Shown piece after piece: positions 53,428-64,000 of a DNA stretch of 64,000 nucleotides (positions within the stretch are counted from its first letter, which is position 1; the number at the start of each line of letters is the position of its first letter). The notes beneath the pieces are model-generated. The model was not told where the DNA came from. It did not search any database and worked only from the letters and a program-made list of their open reading frames with translations. Location: the NCBI GenBank assembly GCA_019843655.1, contig JACDQD010000103.1, forward strand, positions 5,580,001-5,644,000, given 5' to 3'. This stretch comes from Lethocerus indicus. Its lineage: Eukaryota > Arthropoda > Insecta > Hemiptera > Belostomatidae. The position numbers were made by a program, and so were the translations under genes.

Positions 53428-53465
53428 TATAAAAAGGCCAAGTACATTAAGCCAGACTTACAGTT
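53428..53465 (+). promoter_or_regulatory. orphan TATA box with initiator-like site
   Basis: TATAAAAAGG (53428-53437) is followed about 34 bases later by TTACAGTTT, similar to the arthropod initiator. No coding exon is evident downstream, where tandem repeats begin at 53701. Confidence 0.25.
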
Positions 53466-53700
53466 TAAATGCATTCATTTTTAAAACGCCATCGCTTTTC
53501 AATCGACCGTAAAAATGTCACCTGAATTGTTAAACCGGTGTTTATAGTAGGTTACCATTCCAATATTGGTTCCTAAACTTTAATAAGAATTGTATGCCAG
53601 TTAACCTTACACGTATCTTGTCCTTAAAAATATTATGTGGAAAAATACCTTAATTCCTTAATAATCACAATATAACAAATCGGTTATATATCGGTTGTAT

Positions 53701-53873
53701 CTTCCGTTTTCAAGCTATACTAACCCTCAATACAACTAACGGGTTCCGCCTTCAATTATACCATTTCACAATACACCGAGCGCCTTTTGTTTTCAAGTTA
53801 TACTATCCCGCAATACGCCGTGCGCCTGGGTTTTCAAGTTATACTATGCCTCAACGTGTTGAGGCAGCGGACG
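53701..53873 (+). repeat. degenerate tandem repeat, about four units of 34-49 bp
   Basis: Units start near 53701, 53749, 53783 and 53825. Each carries CTT or TTT, then TCAAGTTATACTAT (or a variant), then a CAATAC block ending in GCG or CCG. The last unit includes a perfect hairpin, GCCTCAAC-GT-GTTGAGGC (53848-53865). No protein is evident. Confidence 0.75.
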
Positions 53874-53975
53874 CCCTTCAGTTATTGAATAACTAGAATT
53901 GCGCCTGTATATTAAGCATCCAGTCAACGCTATAACCAATAAACCTTTAAGAATCAATTTCCAGAGATTCAAATA

Positions 53976-54105
<130 letters not shown>

Positions 54106-54300
54106 CCGCCAAACTAGAACATGTTAATATATTTCATTAATATATATCTAATTCAATTCCATATTTTGTCTATCGTAAAATATGTCTTTCCTCAGAGAAC
54201 GGCTGGATTTGTTAGTTACGCAGTACTGACAGGATGATCTATCGGCAATCGATATAAGAAGGTGGCCTCACAAAGTACCTACGATTGGGAAAAGCCAATA

Positions 54301-54358
54301 TAATATATAATATTATATTATATAATTATATATTAATTATTACATATTATATATAGGT
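54301..54358. repeat. AT-only self-complementary tract
   Basis: Alternating TATAATA and TTATAT segments can pair with one another. No coding content. Confidence 0.7.
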
Positions 54359-54874
54359 TAATGAGTATTTTTCCCAAACATAGGATTTATTTCCCCACGG
54401 TTAAATATGGATCGTATTGACTCAACTGGCATTTTGACAGTATCCAAAATCTCTAGGCATTTGTTTTTCGGCATTTCCCGTCCCAGTCTGCCATTTTCAG
54501 CCTCTAAAAAGTTCAACCATTAACTTGTAGCGTGCAGCAATCAGTGGGGCCGAACAGCGGTAACGAGGGGCCTCCTCCTCCTTACCGGCGGCGGACGTCG
54601 GCCACAGAATCTTGTGTGGATTATTAAAAAACAAAACAAAAAATGGAGACGAAGATAGGAGGGCGGCGGGCGGGGGGTGGACGATTATAGTTTCTCGAAA
54701 TGGGGGAACTGCTAGGGCGGAAAATGGGTCGGACCCGGGCACTACAATTACGGAGCAGAAACTGGGACGGGATTTACGATCGGAAATAATCCCGGAAGAT
54801 GAGCTCTTCCGCGTGGCTCCAAGTCTTCTGTCACTATTGTATCATGCTCTGAGCACAAAATTAATTCCAAACTC

Positions 54875-54877
<3 letters not shown>

Positions 54878-54920
<43 letters not shown>
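54878..54920 (+). repeat. (TG)n microsatellite
   Basis: About 21 TG units. The open frames reading CVCV through it are artefacts. Confidence 0.95.
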
Positions 54921-54922
<2 letters not shown>

Positions 54923-57143
54923 AGACTAGGAGCTTATGGTCTGTTTTTCCTGTGAAGGCCCTCCCGAATATATATGGTCTAAATTTTTCCCATTCGATGA
55001 ATTACTGGGCCCGTCACCTTCTGGACCTTCGTCCTCATGGAGTCCGGCAGATTCCTGATGAATGTCTCTTGCGCCGCGTATTCTGTGATTCCTCGCAGGA
55101 CTGGGGCGTCGTAGTCGAGGGAGGAAAGCGAGAATGTTCTAGCTTTTTGGCCACAACCGTTTGTTTTGAGTGTTTTTTGAGGGTTTTTCAGAGAATCCCC
55201 CACCGACCACCTCAATCTATGTCCGAGGCAGAGGGGATCGAATATTTTATTGCTCCCAGTGTAAAAACATTCGATAAACCTAACGGCTCCCTGCCACCCT
55301 TCCAACTTGATTATTCCACGTCTTCCTGATTTAGTGCCCGCTCCGATCTTTTTACTTCCCAATTTTACAGCCGTGTCGGTTACACCTTTGAAGAATTCAT
55401 CGGCATTTCCAAGTGCTCCTTTAAAATTCGGTGTTTTGTCTAATTAGACTGAAATTATTCGTTATAGTTTTAGGGGATTATTTTCTAAAAGCAAAGGATC
55501 GGCAATAATAACAGTAATATTTATTACCTGAATAATATACACATTTATTACAACAGAGTTTGACGGGTAAAGTAAAAAATGTGGGGCATATTATATACCA
55601 CTGTTTCAAACAGTAACAAATGTAATTCTATTTCCCAGAAGATATTTCTATTCCTGTATGTTAATCCCTCTCTCCCTCCGTTGGCCAAACTTATATAAAA
55701 TTTCTTTACTGTATCAAGGACCCCCAACACTAATTTAATGTTGTAACACCACATCAATATAACACATATCTAATCATATATTGTTTTCAAAATGAGTTAT
55801 CCTTATCCTGCCTTATCTTATTTAATGAAATATAAAATATTCTCTCTGTTATTTTCTATATGGTCAATCAAAGTCAAAAATAAAATCATTTGTCTATCGA
55901 ACTTGTTTGACTATTCATTTTTTAAAGAACAAGAATATTCTCTACCCCATTGTGTCTCCCTCAACCAGCGCTCAATCTTCGCCAAGAGATCATCAAAGCT
56001 TCCTAGAACTTTCTTAATACCGAGGAACGAGGAGGGGAACGACTTCCTGGAATAGGGAGGCCTTTGTGCCCCCCGCGGGATTTAGAACAATGCAGAATTA
56101 TGAAAGTAATTTTGAACGGATAATTAAATCCCTCCCGCCATGAGATGATGAATGGGGGGAGGGGAGGAGGAACACAGAATTTCAACATTTGTTGGCAAAT
56201 AAGCGATTGATGAATGTGAGATACAGGAAATACTACGCTACTGATGAAAATAAAGACATGGTACGAGGTAAAAGTGGTGAAATTTGAAAGTCCGATTATT
56301 ACTATATATCAGTATTAGTTACAATTGTTAGGTGAATACTCTTGGTTCTTCGCGGGGTACAAAAATTCCGATGCCGGCCGGACTCGATGTATCTCCATAT
56401 CATATTACACGATATGATCATTTTGATTATGATTTTATTTAGGTTTTATCAAATAGCGGTTTTATAATAATAGCGAAATTATTACTATGGTAATACGAAC
56501 ACAAGGTTGAAGTAATGTGTCACATGTTCTGAATAATATAAATGGAAGCCACGTGATTATATATTCGTATGCTAATAAAAAGATAACATCGAAATATGCG
56601 AACCAATACCATTTCAAAAATATTTTAAACCAAACTTTCATTCTCAAATTCCGTGATTTCAGTAATATAATTTGTACAAATTTCTATTATACTAACCTAC
56701 ATCAACTAATAATTTGTTACACTACTTCGTTAGTTGGTATGGTAATTTAGGCAGATATATAAGAACGTAAGCATAATTTCGCGAGTAATTCTGCAGAAAA
56801 GGAAATTAACGATGAGATGGGAAAATGATTTGCATTTTGTAGTTTCATACTGACGGCCGCTAGGTGTCGGTAGTAGCTATCTCGGAAAGCCTAGTCGTGT
56901 AACCTCCCTGATCGGAGGGTCCATTAGTGGTGGTGACGGTTCGGAGGTTGGCGCCTTTCTTAGTGTCTCTACCCCCTGGACCCCGAGAGTTTACACCTGC
57001 GTAAAAGGCCAGAGCACAGATAGCACCGGCTCTTTCCTCACTACAGTATTAGACACCGATCTGACTTCCTTCCAACGCCACACGGAGTATTGATCATATC
57101 AGATGTGGAGCAGGCATTGAACAGGCATTGACCCATTTGTGAG

Positions 57144-57178
57144 TATATAAGGTCCGACCAGGAAGTAGAATAGACCAG
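57144..57178 (+). promoter_or_regulatory. TATA box and initiator-like site of the CIDE-N gene
   Basis: TATATAA at 57144-57150 is followed about 30 bases later by ACCAGTC (57174-57180), an arthropod-type initiator, giving a likely start site near 57176 and a 5' leader of about 118 nt. Just upstream, CAGGCATTGA occurs twice, at 57111-57120 and 57122-57131. Spacing to the first ATG of the gene makes this the best-supported promoter in the window. Confidence 0.6.
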
Positions 57179-57293
57179 TCGCGAGGTGCCCACCCGCCCA
57201 CCCGTAAGCACCTTCCGGAGTTGGCAGTCTACCTTTTGCCAGTCGTCATTCCCCGTTCCAGCCAACCGACCCGCGGACGTTACCTTCGCCGAT

Positions 57294-60275
57294 ATGGAAA
57301 CCAAAGTTGAGACGGCGGTCGAAAGCGAGAAACTGCCTTACAAGATAGTTGACGGAAGCCGAGAGCAGAGGTTCGGGGTAGTTGCTGGTTCCCTCGCCGA
57401 ACTAGTGACCAGAGGTAAGAACCTAGTGTAATCTGCAGCCAGAGTTCACTTTGATATCTCCAGCTTGATGATTATTATTGGGGGGAAAGGGTAAGCATTT
57501 CTATAGGCCCCTAAACCCTGTCACTACCTTTATCAAAGGTGGCTGACATTTTTTTTGTACATGCTATATTCAATCTCACCTGTTACCTTTTACTTTATTC
57601 TGTTTATCATTCTGGTAAAATTTAAAGAGGTTGTATCTATATTTGACAGATAAAACCAGAGACATTCCTGCTCAAGTCTTGCAGCAATGGCTCAGGCACA
57701 TTGATGGGAAGTACTCTTTTCTGAGGGCTTCTGTTTTCTAATTCTTTTAATTGGGACATTTTGATAAACAATAGTGGACTAATAACTCCCAATACCTTTG
57801 CTTTCATTTTCTGTTAAGTCATCCCCAGGTCTAGTAGTCTGCTAGCCAAGGGAAGAGGATGACATCACTCATGTAAACTCCTGGAAATATCAAAATTAAC
57901 CTGTTCTGAATTGAATTAAACCAATATTCGTCTACATAATTATTTCCGAATTTTTCAAAGCTTGCGAAAAACTCAACCTGCCCACTGGTGAATCTGTCAA
58001 GGTGGTCCTGGAACAGGATGGGACTGAAGTTGATGAAGAAGATTACTTCATCACATTAGAGAAGAACACCAGTCTTATGGTCCTACCAGCTAATCAGCAC
58101 TGGGCACCTCCAGGTCGAATAAGGTTAGTTGCTAATGAGTCTGACACTGTACATTCTTTAGATTTTATAACACATGAACAGCTCTGTTTAAAATATTTGT
58201 ATGAGTTAATTCTTTTCAGTTCTATACTGAACAATTATAATACATTTTCTATATTGATGGCAATAAAAATAAACACATTAAAACTTAAATATTTTTAAAA
58301 ATTGTATTGTTATCAAAAGTGCATAATGTACTTATTTGTACAAATGTATGCAATTGCATATTATAAATATTAGGAAATAAGAAAATAAATATAAATATAT
58401 TGCCTATTGGTTAACTTATAAAGCTAGAAGTGACAGTCTAGTTCCTTTGTCATTGTAATTATCAAATTAAAGTCAAACATAAAGTGTTTAGTTCCACAAA
58501 AGAATATGTTAATGTGAATCATCATATGATTCACATTCTTACTGTATCTCTTTTTATCTTACTAATAACCTCTGATTTCAACTTATTCTATTGAAAAGAT
58601 ATTTATATTATTGTTTCCTCCTATTTCAAAAAATGGATAAAAGAAAAATTATATATTTTTATCAATGCAGTTTTGTGGAATTTGTTTATAAATTTTGTTC
58701 TTACAGCTTCTTGTGGTTACATCAGCAACAAATATTGAAAGAAATTGCCCTGAATATGCATACTTACTCAAGTGAATGAAATAAGTTTGGTATTCAATAT
58801 TCCTTAAAAATTACATGTTTGATTTACATGAATTCCATATAAATAATACATTTCGTTTTATTATAATATAATATAATTTATTATATTATAATAATATAAT
58901 ATTAATATAATGCATGATATATCATTTTGTGTGTTAGAGTCTATTAATGTTCAATTTACCATTTTTTATTTTACGCAATCCTTCATCCAAAAAACATTAA
59001 ATTGCTTTAATGTTTTACCTATGGTAGGAAGTTCAAGAAATATAATTTGATTAATTAACTATTTAAGTTTAATGTAAATTTGTCCAATAAATTAGTCATT
59101 GAAATATTAATTGTGACAAATTAGATGTCCATGAATTATTTAACAAAAATATTTATTTCTTAAAATCAATTTCTTTCAGATTTACCTTTAAAAATAATTT
59201 TACATACATGTAACAATATAACATTTGTTATATATAACAATTGTTCTATAGAACCACTATAGACCCCAATATATTAATAAATCCAAACAGTTTTCTTCCA
59301 AACATATACAATAATTCCTCATGCATTAATGAAGCATTTAATGGGGACGTAAAAAACAGTAAGATTAGCAGGGTGAAGTGTGTTGCAGAAGGGCCAAAGG
59401 CTGCGATGAAATAGATGGTCGGGGTCTTGAAGGCCTTTTGAATCGTCTTCAAAGCGATATAGGTCACGTTTCACTGTTGGGTGGCTGTGAACTGGAGCTA
59501 CTTTCAGACATGGATCCGGATAGTCTGACAGACATCGTTCCTGACAGGTTAGCATTTAAATAGTTTTCACATTTTTATTCAAGAAATTGTTGTACATTTC
59601 ATTTTATTTATTATTTCCTTTTTACCTTCAAGCTTCATCTCCAAAACTAGTAATAACATAACTGCTATTCTTTATCAGTATTATATCAACTTATTCTATA
59701 CTGAGAATAGTATAGTACATTACACTTTAAAATATTTTTAATAATAAAAATTATTATTTAAAATATTATTATTAATATTATTTAACATATTATTATTGAT
59801 ATTATTTATAAATATTTTTAATTATATTTTTTCATTTAAGTTTGTCCTTTATTCTAACCGTCCCTTTTCTTCTGAGGCAAAATGCTTCTTCATCCTCCTG
59901 TTTAAAAGGATGAAAAATTTGGAATTTCTTCCTGGTTTTGTGTTATCAGTTTCAGTCAAGAACTATATAAATTTATAGTGAAATATCTTTTTCATTAGAA
60001 AAGATAAGAATATAAGTTCATAGCTTGTATTGTAACAATGTATTGTTTACTGACACGCCTTAAATGTCTCTTCACTGAAATGTCCTTACTCATTTGAGTC
60101 CCTCAACATTTATATTTGTTTTAGGACGTTTTTGGACCAGTTGAAGGAGGCAAGCGGTAGGTTCCTGAGTGATAAAAGGCAGGCCCAAGAAGCCATAGAC
60201 TTGCTCAAATTGTACCACAACAATTCAGGTTCGACAATCCAGCCCGAAACGAAGAGGGAAACAGTGGCACAGTAG
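57294..60275 (+). CDS. Drep1: CIDE-N domain protein, probable inhibitor of caspase-activated DNase (ICAD/DFF45, Drep1-like)
   Basis: The protein probably binds, folds and inhibits caspase-activated DNase, releasing it when cleaved during apoptosis. Coding exons are 57294-57414, 57961-58123, 59389-59547 and 60125-60275; phases close to give 197 residues. Residues about 14-92 form a CIDE-N domain with KIVDGSREQRFGVVAGSL, an acidic stretch (VLEQDGTEVDEEDYF) and LPANQHWAPPG. A linker carries DEID at 101-104 followed by glycine, a caspase-3-type site where ICAD proteins are cut. The rest (about 106-180) is helical and charged, like a short DFF-C region. The ATG at 57294 is the first in the exon, with G at -3 and +4. 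At 197 residues it is shorter than typical ICAD (about 300), and no second caspase site is obvious (SDMD at 134-137 is followed by proline). Another Drep-family CIDE-N protein is the main alternative. Introns of 546, 1,265 and 577 bp show no other gene. Confidence 0.82.
58511..58537. repeat. perfect 12-bp-arm hairpin in intron 2 of the CIDE-N gene
   Basis: AATGTGAATCAT (58511-58522) is followed by a three-base loop CAT and the exact reverse complement (58526-58537). It lies in the 1,265-bp intron 58124-59388, which is otherwise AT-rich with a further AT palindrome at 58860-58916. Confidence 0.8.
58860..58916. repeat. AT-only self-complementary tract in intron 2 of the CIDE-N gene
   Basis: Almost every base is A or T, arranged as runs of TATAATA and its complement, so it can fold on itself. 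It is a low-complexity tract with no further content seen. Confidence 0.7.
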
Positions 60276-60521
60276 TGTCTCAGTTTCTGTTGTTATAAAA
60301 TGATGGTTACACAAGTCAAGACACACCCACGAACATACTTACATCTATGTATCGTTAACCAACTTGTGTGTGTGTTTTCCACAGGTTTATATTTCCTTTT
60401 TCTATGTCTTTCTCTCTTTTCATTTCTTGTATATCTTTCACCTCTATCTCAATTGTTACCCACTTTTGTCCAGAAAGGATATCGCACAGTCAATGAAACT
60501 GCTTTGTGCGTTACTCACCTT

Positions 60522-60648
60522 AATAAATGTACCCATTTGTTGCACTCACCTGTTAAATTTTCATTGTTAAAGAAAATTTAGTGTACATTTACATCTAGGG
60601 CATTATTCTTTTCTGAAATGACTACAGTGAGCACGATAATTTAATAAA
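60522..60648 (+). other. candidate polyadenylation signals of the CIDE-N gene
   Basis: AATAAA occurs at 60522-60527 and 60643-60648, about 250 and 370 nt after the TAG at 60273-60275. Either would give a normal 3' untranslated region; later AATAAA motifs also exist in this AT-rich flank. Confidence 0.35.
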
Positions 60649-60649
60649 T

Positions 60650-63600
60650 TGTATACATCTCATTTATAATACTGATTTTAATTTCTCAGAACATTTATTC
60701 CATATTCGCTCAATCAAAATGTGGTTTGATTTTAAAAGTAAGTTAGTGTGATTTAATTGTACCTAACAATTTTTTTGGGTATTTATACAAACTAAACTAT
60801 GCAAAGCAGAATATTGATAGATTTCTAAATATTAATTTCGCCTTTTAATTTAAACAAAAAGTAATATAAATTTTCTGGGTTGAGTATTCAAATTCTTCCA
60901 AGATGAAATGAATGCTCTTGGTGTAAAAGTGCCCTAAAAGCCCAAAAGACTGAATTGCACATACTGGTCTGTGGTTTTTCTCATCATTTTGATGAAACCA
61001 CAATGCCATTTGCACTATTCCACCCAGTTTGGTAATGTAATGAAGAAGAGATAAAAACTAAATTCCATTAGAAACAACAAAACTATTTTAAACAAATTTT
61101 TTCCAGAAGCTCATCAATAAACATATCCAGCCATTTTCTTGTTGCTCTATTATAACCATGAAATCAGATCTCAAAAAGACATTTGTAATAATTGATGTGC
61201 AGAGTTCTACATTTAAATTACACAGCACATTACTGGCACAGGTAGGAGGTTAAACATCAGATAACCGGTATAATTTCTGTATAACTTCCTTACCTTACTG
61301 AAGCCAAATTTTAAGTTTTATTAAGCAAGGTCCACATAATGCACTCCAATTTAATTTGTAGTTTTCAGTGACATTTTAATATATGAATTGTATTTATTTT
61401 AATTTTTAAGAAAATGTTAGTTTAAATAAAAGAAAACCAGTTAGCACAGACATTATTGTAGGAGTGTTGTTAGTATTGCCGGTATATGTGCACCACCCAT
61501 TTGGACTGTTTTATACATAAAAATTCTTAAACATAAGCCATAAGATAGAAGTAAATAATTTAATGTGCATGCAGGTTGTTAATTAGTAGGTAAAAAAACT
61601 AGTTATAATTGTTTGTCATAGAAATTTAAATATATGTAATCAAACACCCAACACTAAAACACAGAAATTATTATTGGTGTCAATTATAAGAGGTACCATT
61701 TATTCTTTACTGGTCATTAACACTTATAATCAATACTTTAGTAGTGCATGTTTTTCAAAAGAATTTAGGGTCTAGAACTTTATAATGTTTGTAAGAAAAT
61801 AATGTTGAAAATAATTAGAAAAAGTTCTGGAAATGAGGACATTAAAAGTAGGTGGTAGATTAACTTTTGTGAAATGAGAAAAATGTATTTAAGGTTCTGG
61901 ACACCAAAAATGATATTTTTATTAGGATAAGATGTAGTTTAAAATTATAATGATATACAATAATTAAAAATTGATTGGTATATATTATTATTAACTATTA
62001 TGTTCTTGAAATCTATATGCTTTGCAATTTAATTTTTTTTACATTACCATTAAAAACATTTGTTCTCCTACAATTCATAATGTATATAAAAGCAGTTTCA
62101 AATATTATAGTGCATAATTTATCATTTCACAATTATTAATGGTATTTTTATTATTTTTCTGTGGATTATAATTTTCCTAACATTTTATTTAAGGTGTATA
62201 ATGCAATGTTAAATAGTAATTGGTTGGCATTTTGTAAACTATAGGAGTAGTTAAAAGATATTTGAAGGACCATCCAATGTCTCCCAGATTTTGCCTGTGA
62301 ATTTTAAAATAAAGAATACAGCCTTTTACATGCAAACTAAAAAATATGGGAAAACAGCTCTTTCCTTGAGCTTTAAACTTAGAAAACAATTGGAAATCAT
62401 ACTTAGCTTTATGAAGAGTTGAAAATTTATTTCATAATTTTGTAATAGTAAAATGGTTTCGAAGAAACATAATATGTTTAAAAAAGGGGGATGTGCAAGA
62501 TGTAGGTTTGTTAAAGCAATTAATTTAAACTAAAGAAGTGTTATAATAAATTAATTATTTTATAGGCCATGTATTGTTGTAATTGGAATTTATTTTCCTT
62601 AATATAGAACAATTGGGTACAAGCCCCATTATGCACATGATTGGAATTGAGTAGTAAATGCTATTACAAAATGATGTTATTTCAGAAGCTAGAAATCTTA
62701 TATTGTATCTGTTCTTAAGTTTGTTTAAGATACTTAATTTTGATTTTTTATAGATTTACTGGGTTGTATTGGCTTTATTTGGACTTGTGCATCCCTTCTT
62801 CTGGATATAAATCATTTGAGTGTACTTCTATTAACGTAGTATTCTATGTAAATTAAGAATATTGAAATGTATGGTATTACATATAGAAATGCATGGTACT
62901 TACCCTATTCCTATTTAGGATATTGTAATGCACAAAGGATTTGTGAAATGTATACTAAAGTGAAAAGTACTTATTGAAAATACAAATGAACAGTAGGAAG
63001 GCAAAGCAAACAGCAGTGATTTTAATAATTATGAGTGTTAGACTGAAGCATGTACCATAAACTGCCCTTTTATAGACTCAATTTTTTAAAACTGTTTCAG
63101 ATTGGCATACTGTCATGAGATAAGTTATCAATTGCCAATCGATGAAGATACAGATTTCATATAGAACGGAGAATGAAGATATCTTAAAAGATATCAAGGA
63201 ATATTTACTGAATATAATTTGTTTATCACTGCCATGAATTGCAAATTGTTTCATACTACCTTTGATTTGTCCTCAAAGATAAATTGTTCAAGAGAAATAT
63301 TTGATTTTTTTTGCTGCTATATTATGTTTAACTTGTGCTAACATTACTCTTTTTTATTTTATAGTCTATGAAAACTTCCTGGAGTTTCTCAGTTGAAGTT
63401 GCCCCATATAAATATGTTCAAACTTAGGTTGATAAATAAAAAAAAATGCAGATTGTAATTGTTTAAATTTATATTTTATTGTTCTGGGACAAATTATGAA
63501 TTACAGTGGAAAAGATTAGATTAATTGCACTTGGTTCGAAGTATTGTTGACACATGCAATATACATTTTGTCAATGAAAAATAATTCATCTAATTTTAAT

Positions 63601-64000
63601 CATATTTCATGAATTTGACAAATTTGTAATTAAATTAAGTTATCTCTGAATACCAGTTATCTCTGGTTTGCCATTAAACATATATACCGGTGTTAAATGT
63701 TATTATTGTTGTAATTATTATGGCTAACTGTTTCTATTAGATGTTTGGTGTGTGTGTATCTAATGAACAACTGGGTGCACCTTTAAATTTCAACAATGTA
63801 CTTTATTGTGACTAATTCTTTCATGTTATATGTGCATTGTTTACAGCTATAGAATGTTGTGCTTTGATTTTGTTGAAGCATACTTACATTCATAATTTAG
63901 AGAACTTTATGTATAAATTGTTAGTGAGAGAGTTTATTCTGACCTGGCATGATCTGGTGGTAATTCAAACAGAATAAAAATAATTTGAAAGCTATTACTG
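60650..64000. other. right flank; no recognised gene
   Basis: Very AT-rich, with no frame over 70 codons beyond the CIDE-N 3' region and no splice-compatible coding block recognised. Part could be an extended 3' untranslated region. Confidence 0.6.

Larger units (their letters stand above)
43150..53700. other. no recognised gene
   Basis: Mixed sequence with GC-richer patches, for example near 44030-44590, 45880-46120 and 51160-51430. The longest frames (117 codons at 46588-46941, 107 at 48238-48561) are not family-like and overlap antisense frames. It contains the second dispersed repeat copy and the CA microsatellite. Confidence 0.5.

Noticed and set aside
54883..55362. 148-codon plus frame and 127-codon minus frame
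   Set aside because: The plus frame begins inside a TG repeat, the two overlap antisense, and neither shows a motif or splice-compatible neighbours.
57041..57304. 87-codon minus frame over the CIDE-N promoter
   Set aside because: Antisense shadow of the leader and first exon; no motif.

Overview
The window looks like nuclear DNA of an arthropod, most likely an insect. It is AT-rich, its genes are split into small exons by GT-AG introns, and it holds two SLC22-type organic-cation/anion transporters and a CIDE-N apoptosis regulator of the ICAD/Drep type. No bacterial-style operon, CRISPR array, rRNA or convincing tRNA was seen. The species cannot be named from the sequence alone. All exon models were built by hand from reading frames, splice dinucleotides and phase bookkeeping, with no transcript support.

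Layout. (1) 1-7,048: no gene recognised, apart from a tentative last exon of the first transporter near 6,219-6,249. (2) 7,128-10,694, minus strand: transporter A, nine coding exons, about 494 residues before an uncertain C-terminal tail. (3) 10,695-14,880: spacer. (4) 14,945-20,273, minus strand: transporter B, eleven coding exons, 534 residues, complete from ATG to stop. A and B are tandem paralogues: four matching exons have identical lengths (104, 169, 191 and 137 nt), and B has one extra intron. (5) 20,285-57,143: about 37 kb with no recognisable host gene. It contains microsatellites, short tandem repeats, a fold-back element with a hammerhead-like core (35,437-35,675) and a degraded reverse-transcriptase fragment (42,946-43,149). 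(6) 57,294-60,275, plus strand: a four-exon, 197-residue CIDE-N protein, probably the inhibitor of caspase-activated DNase (Drep1/DFFA-like), with a TATA box just upstream and a DEID|G caspase-type site between its two domains. (7) 60,276-64,000: 3' flank, very AT-rich, no gene seen.

The two transporters probably share substrate class and ancestry, being adjacent and on the same strand. The CIDE-N gene is unrelated in function and lies far away on the other strand. I did not find a clearly new multi-gene system. The observations most worth following are the fold-back/hammerhead-like repeat family, the conserved caspase site in an unusually short ICAD-like protein, and the long gene-free interval.
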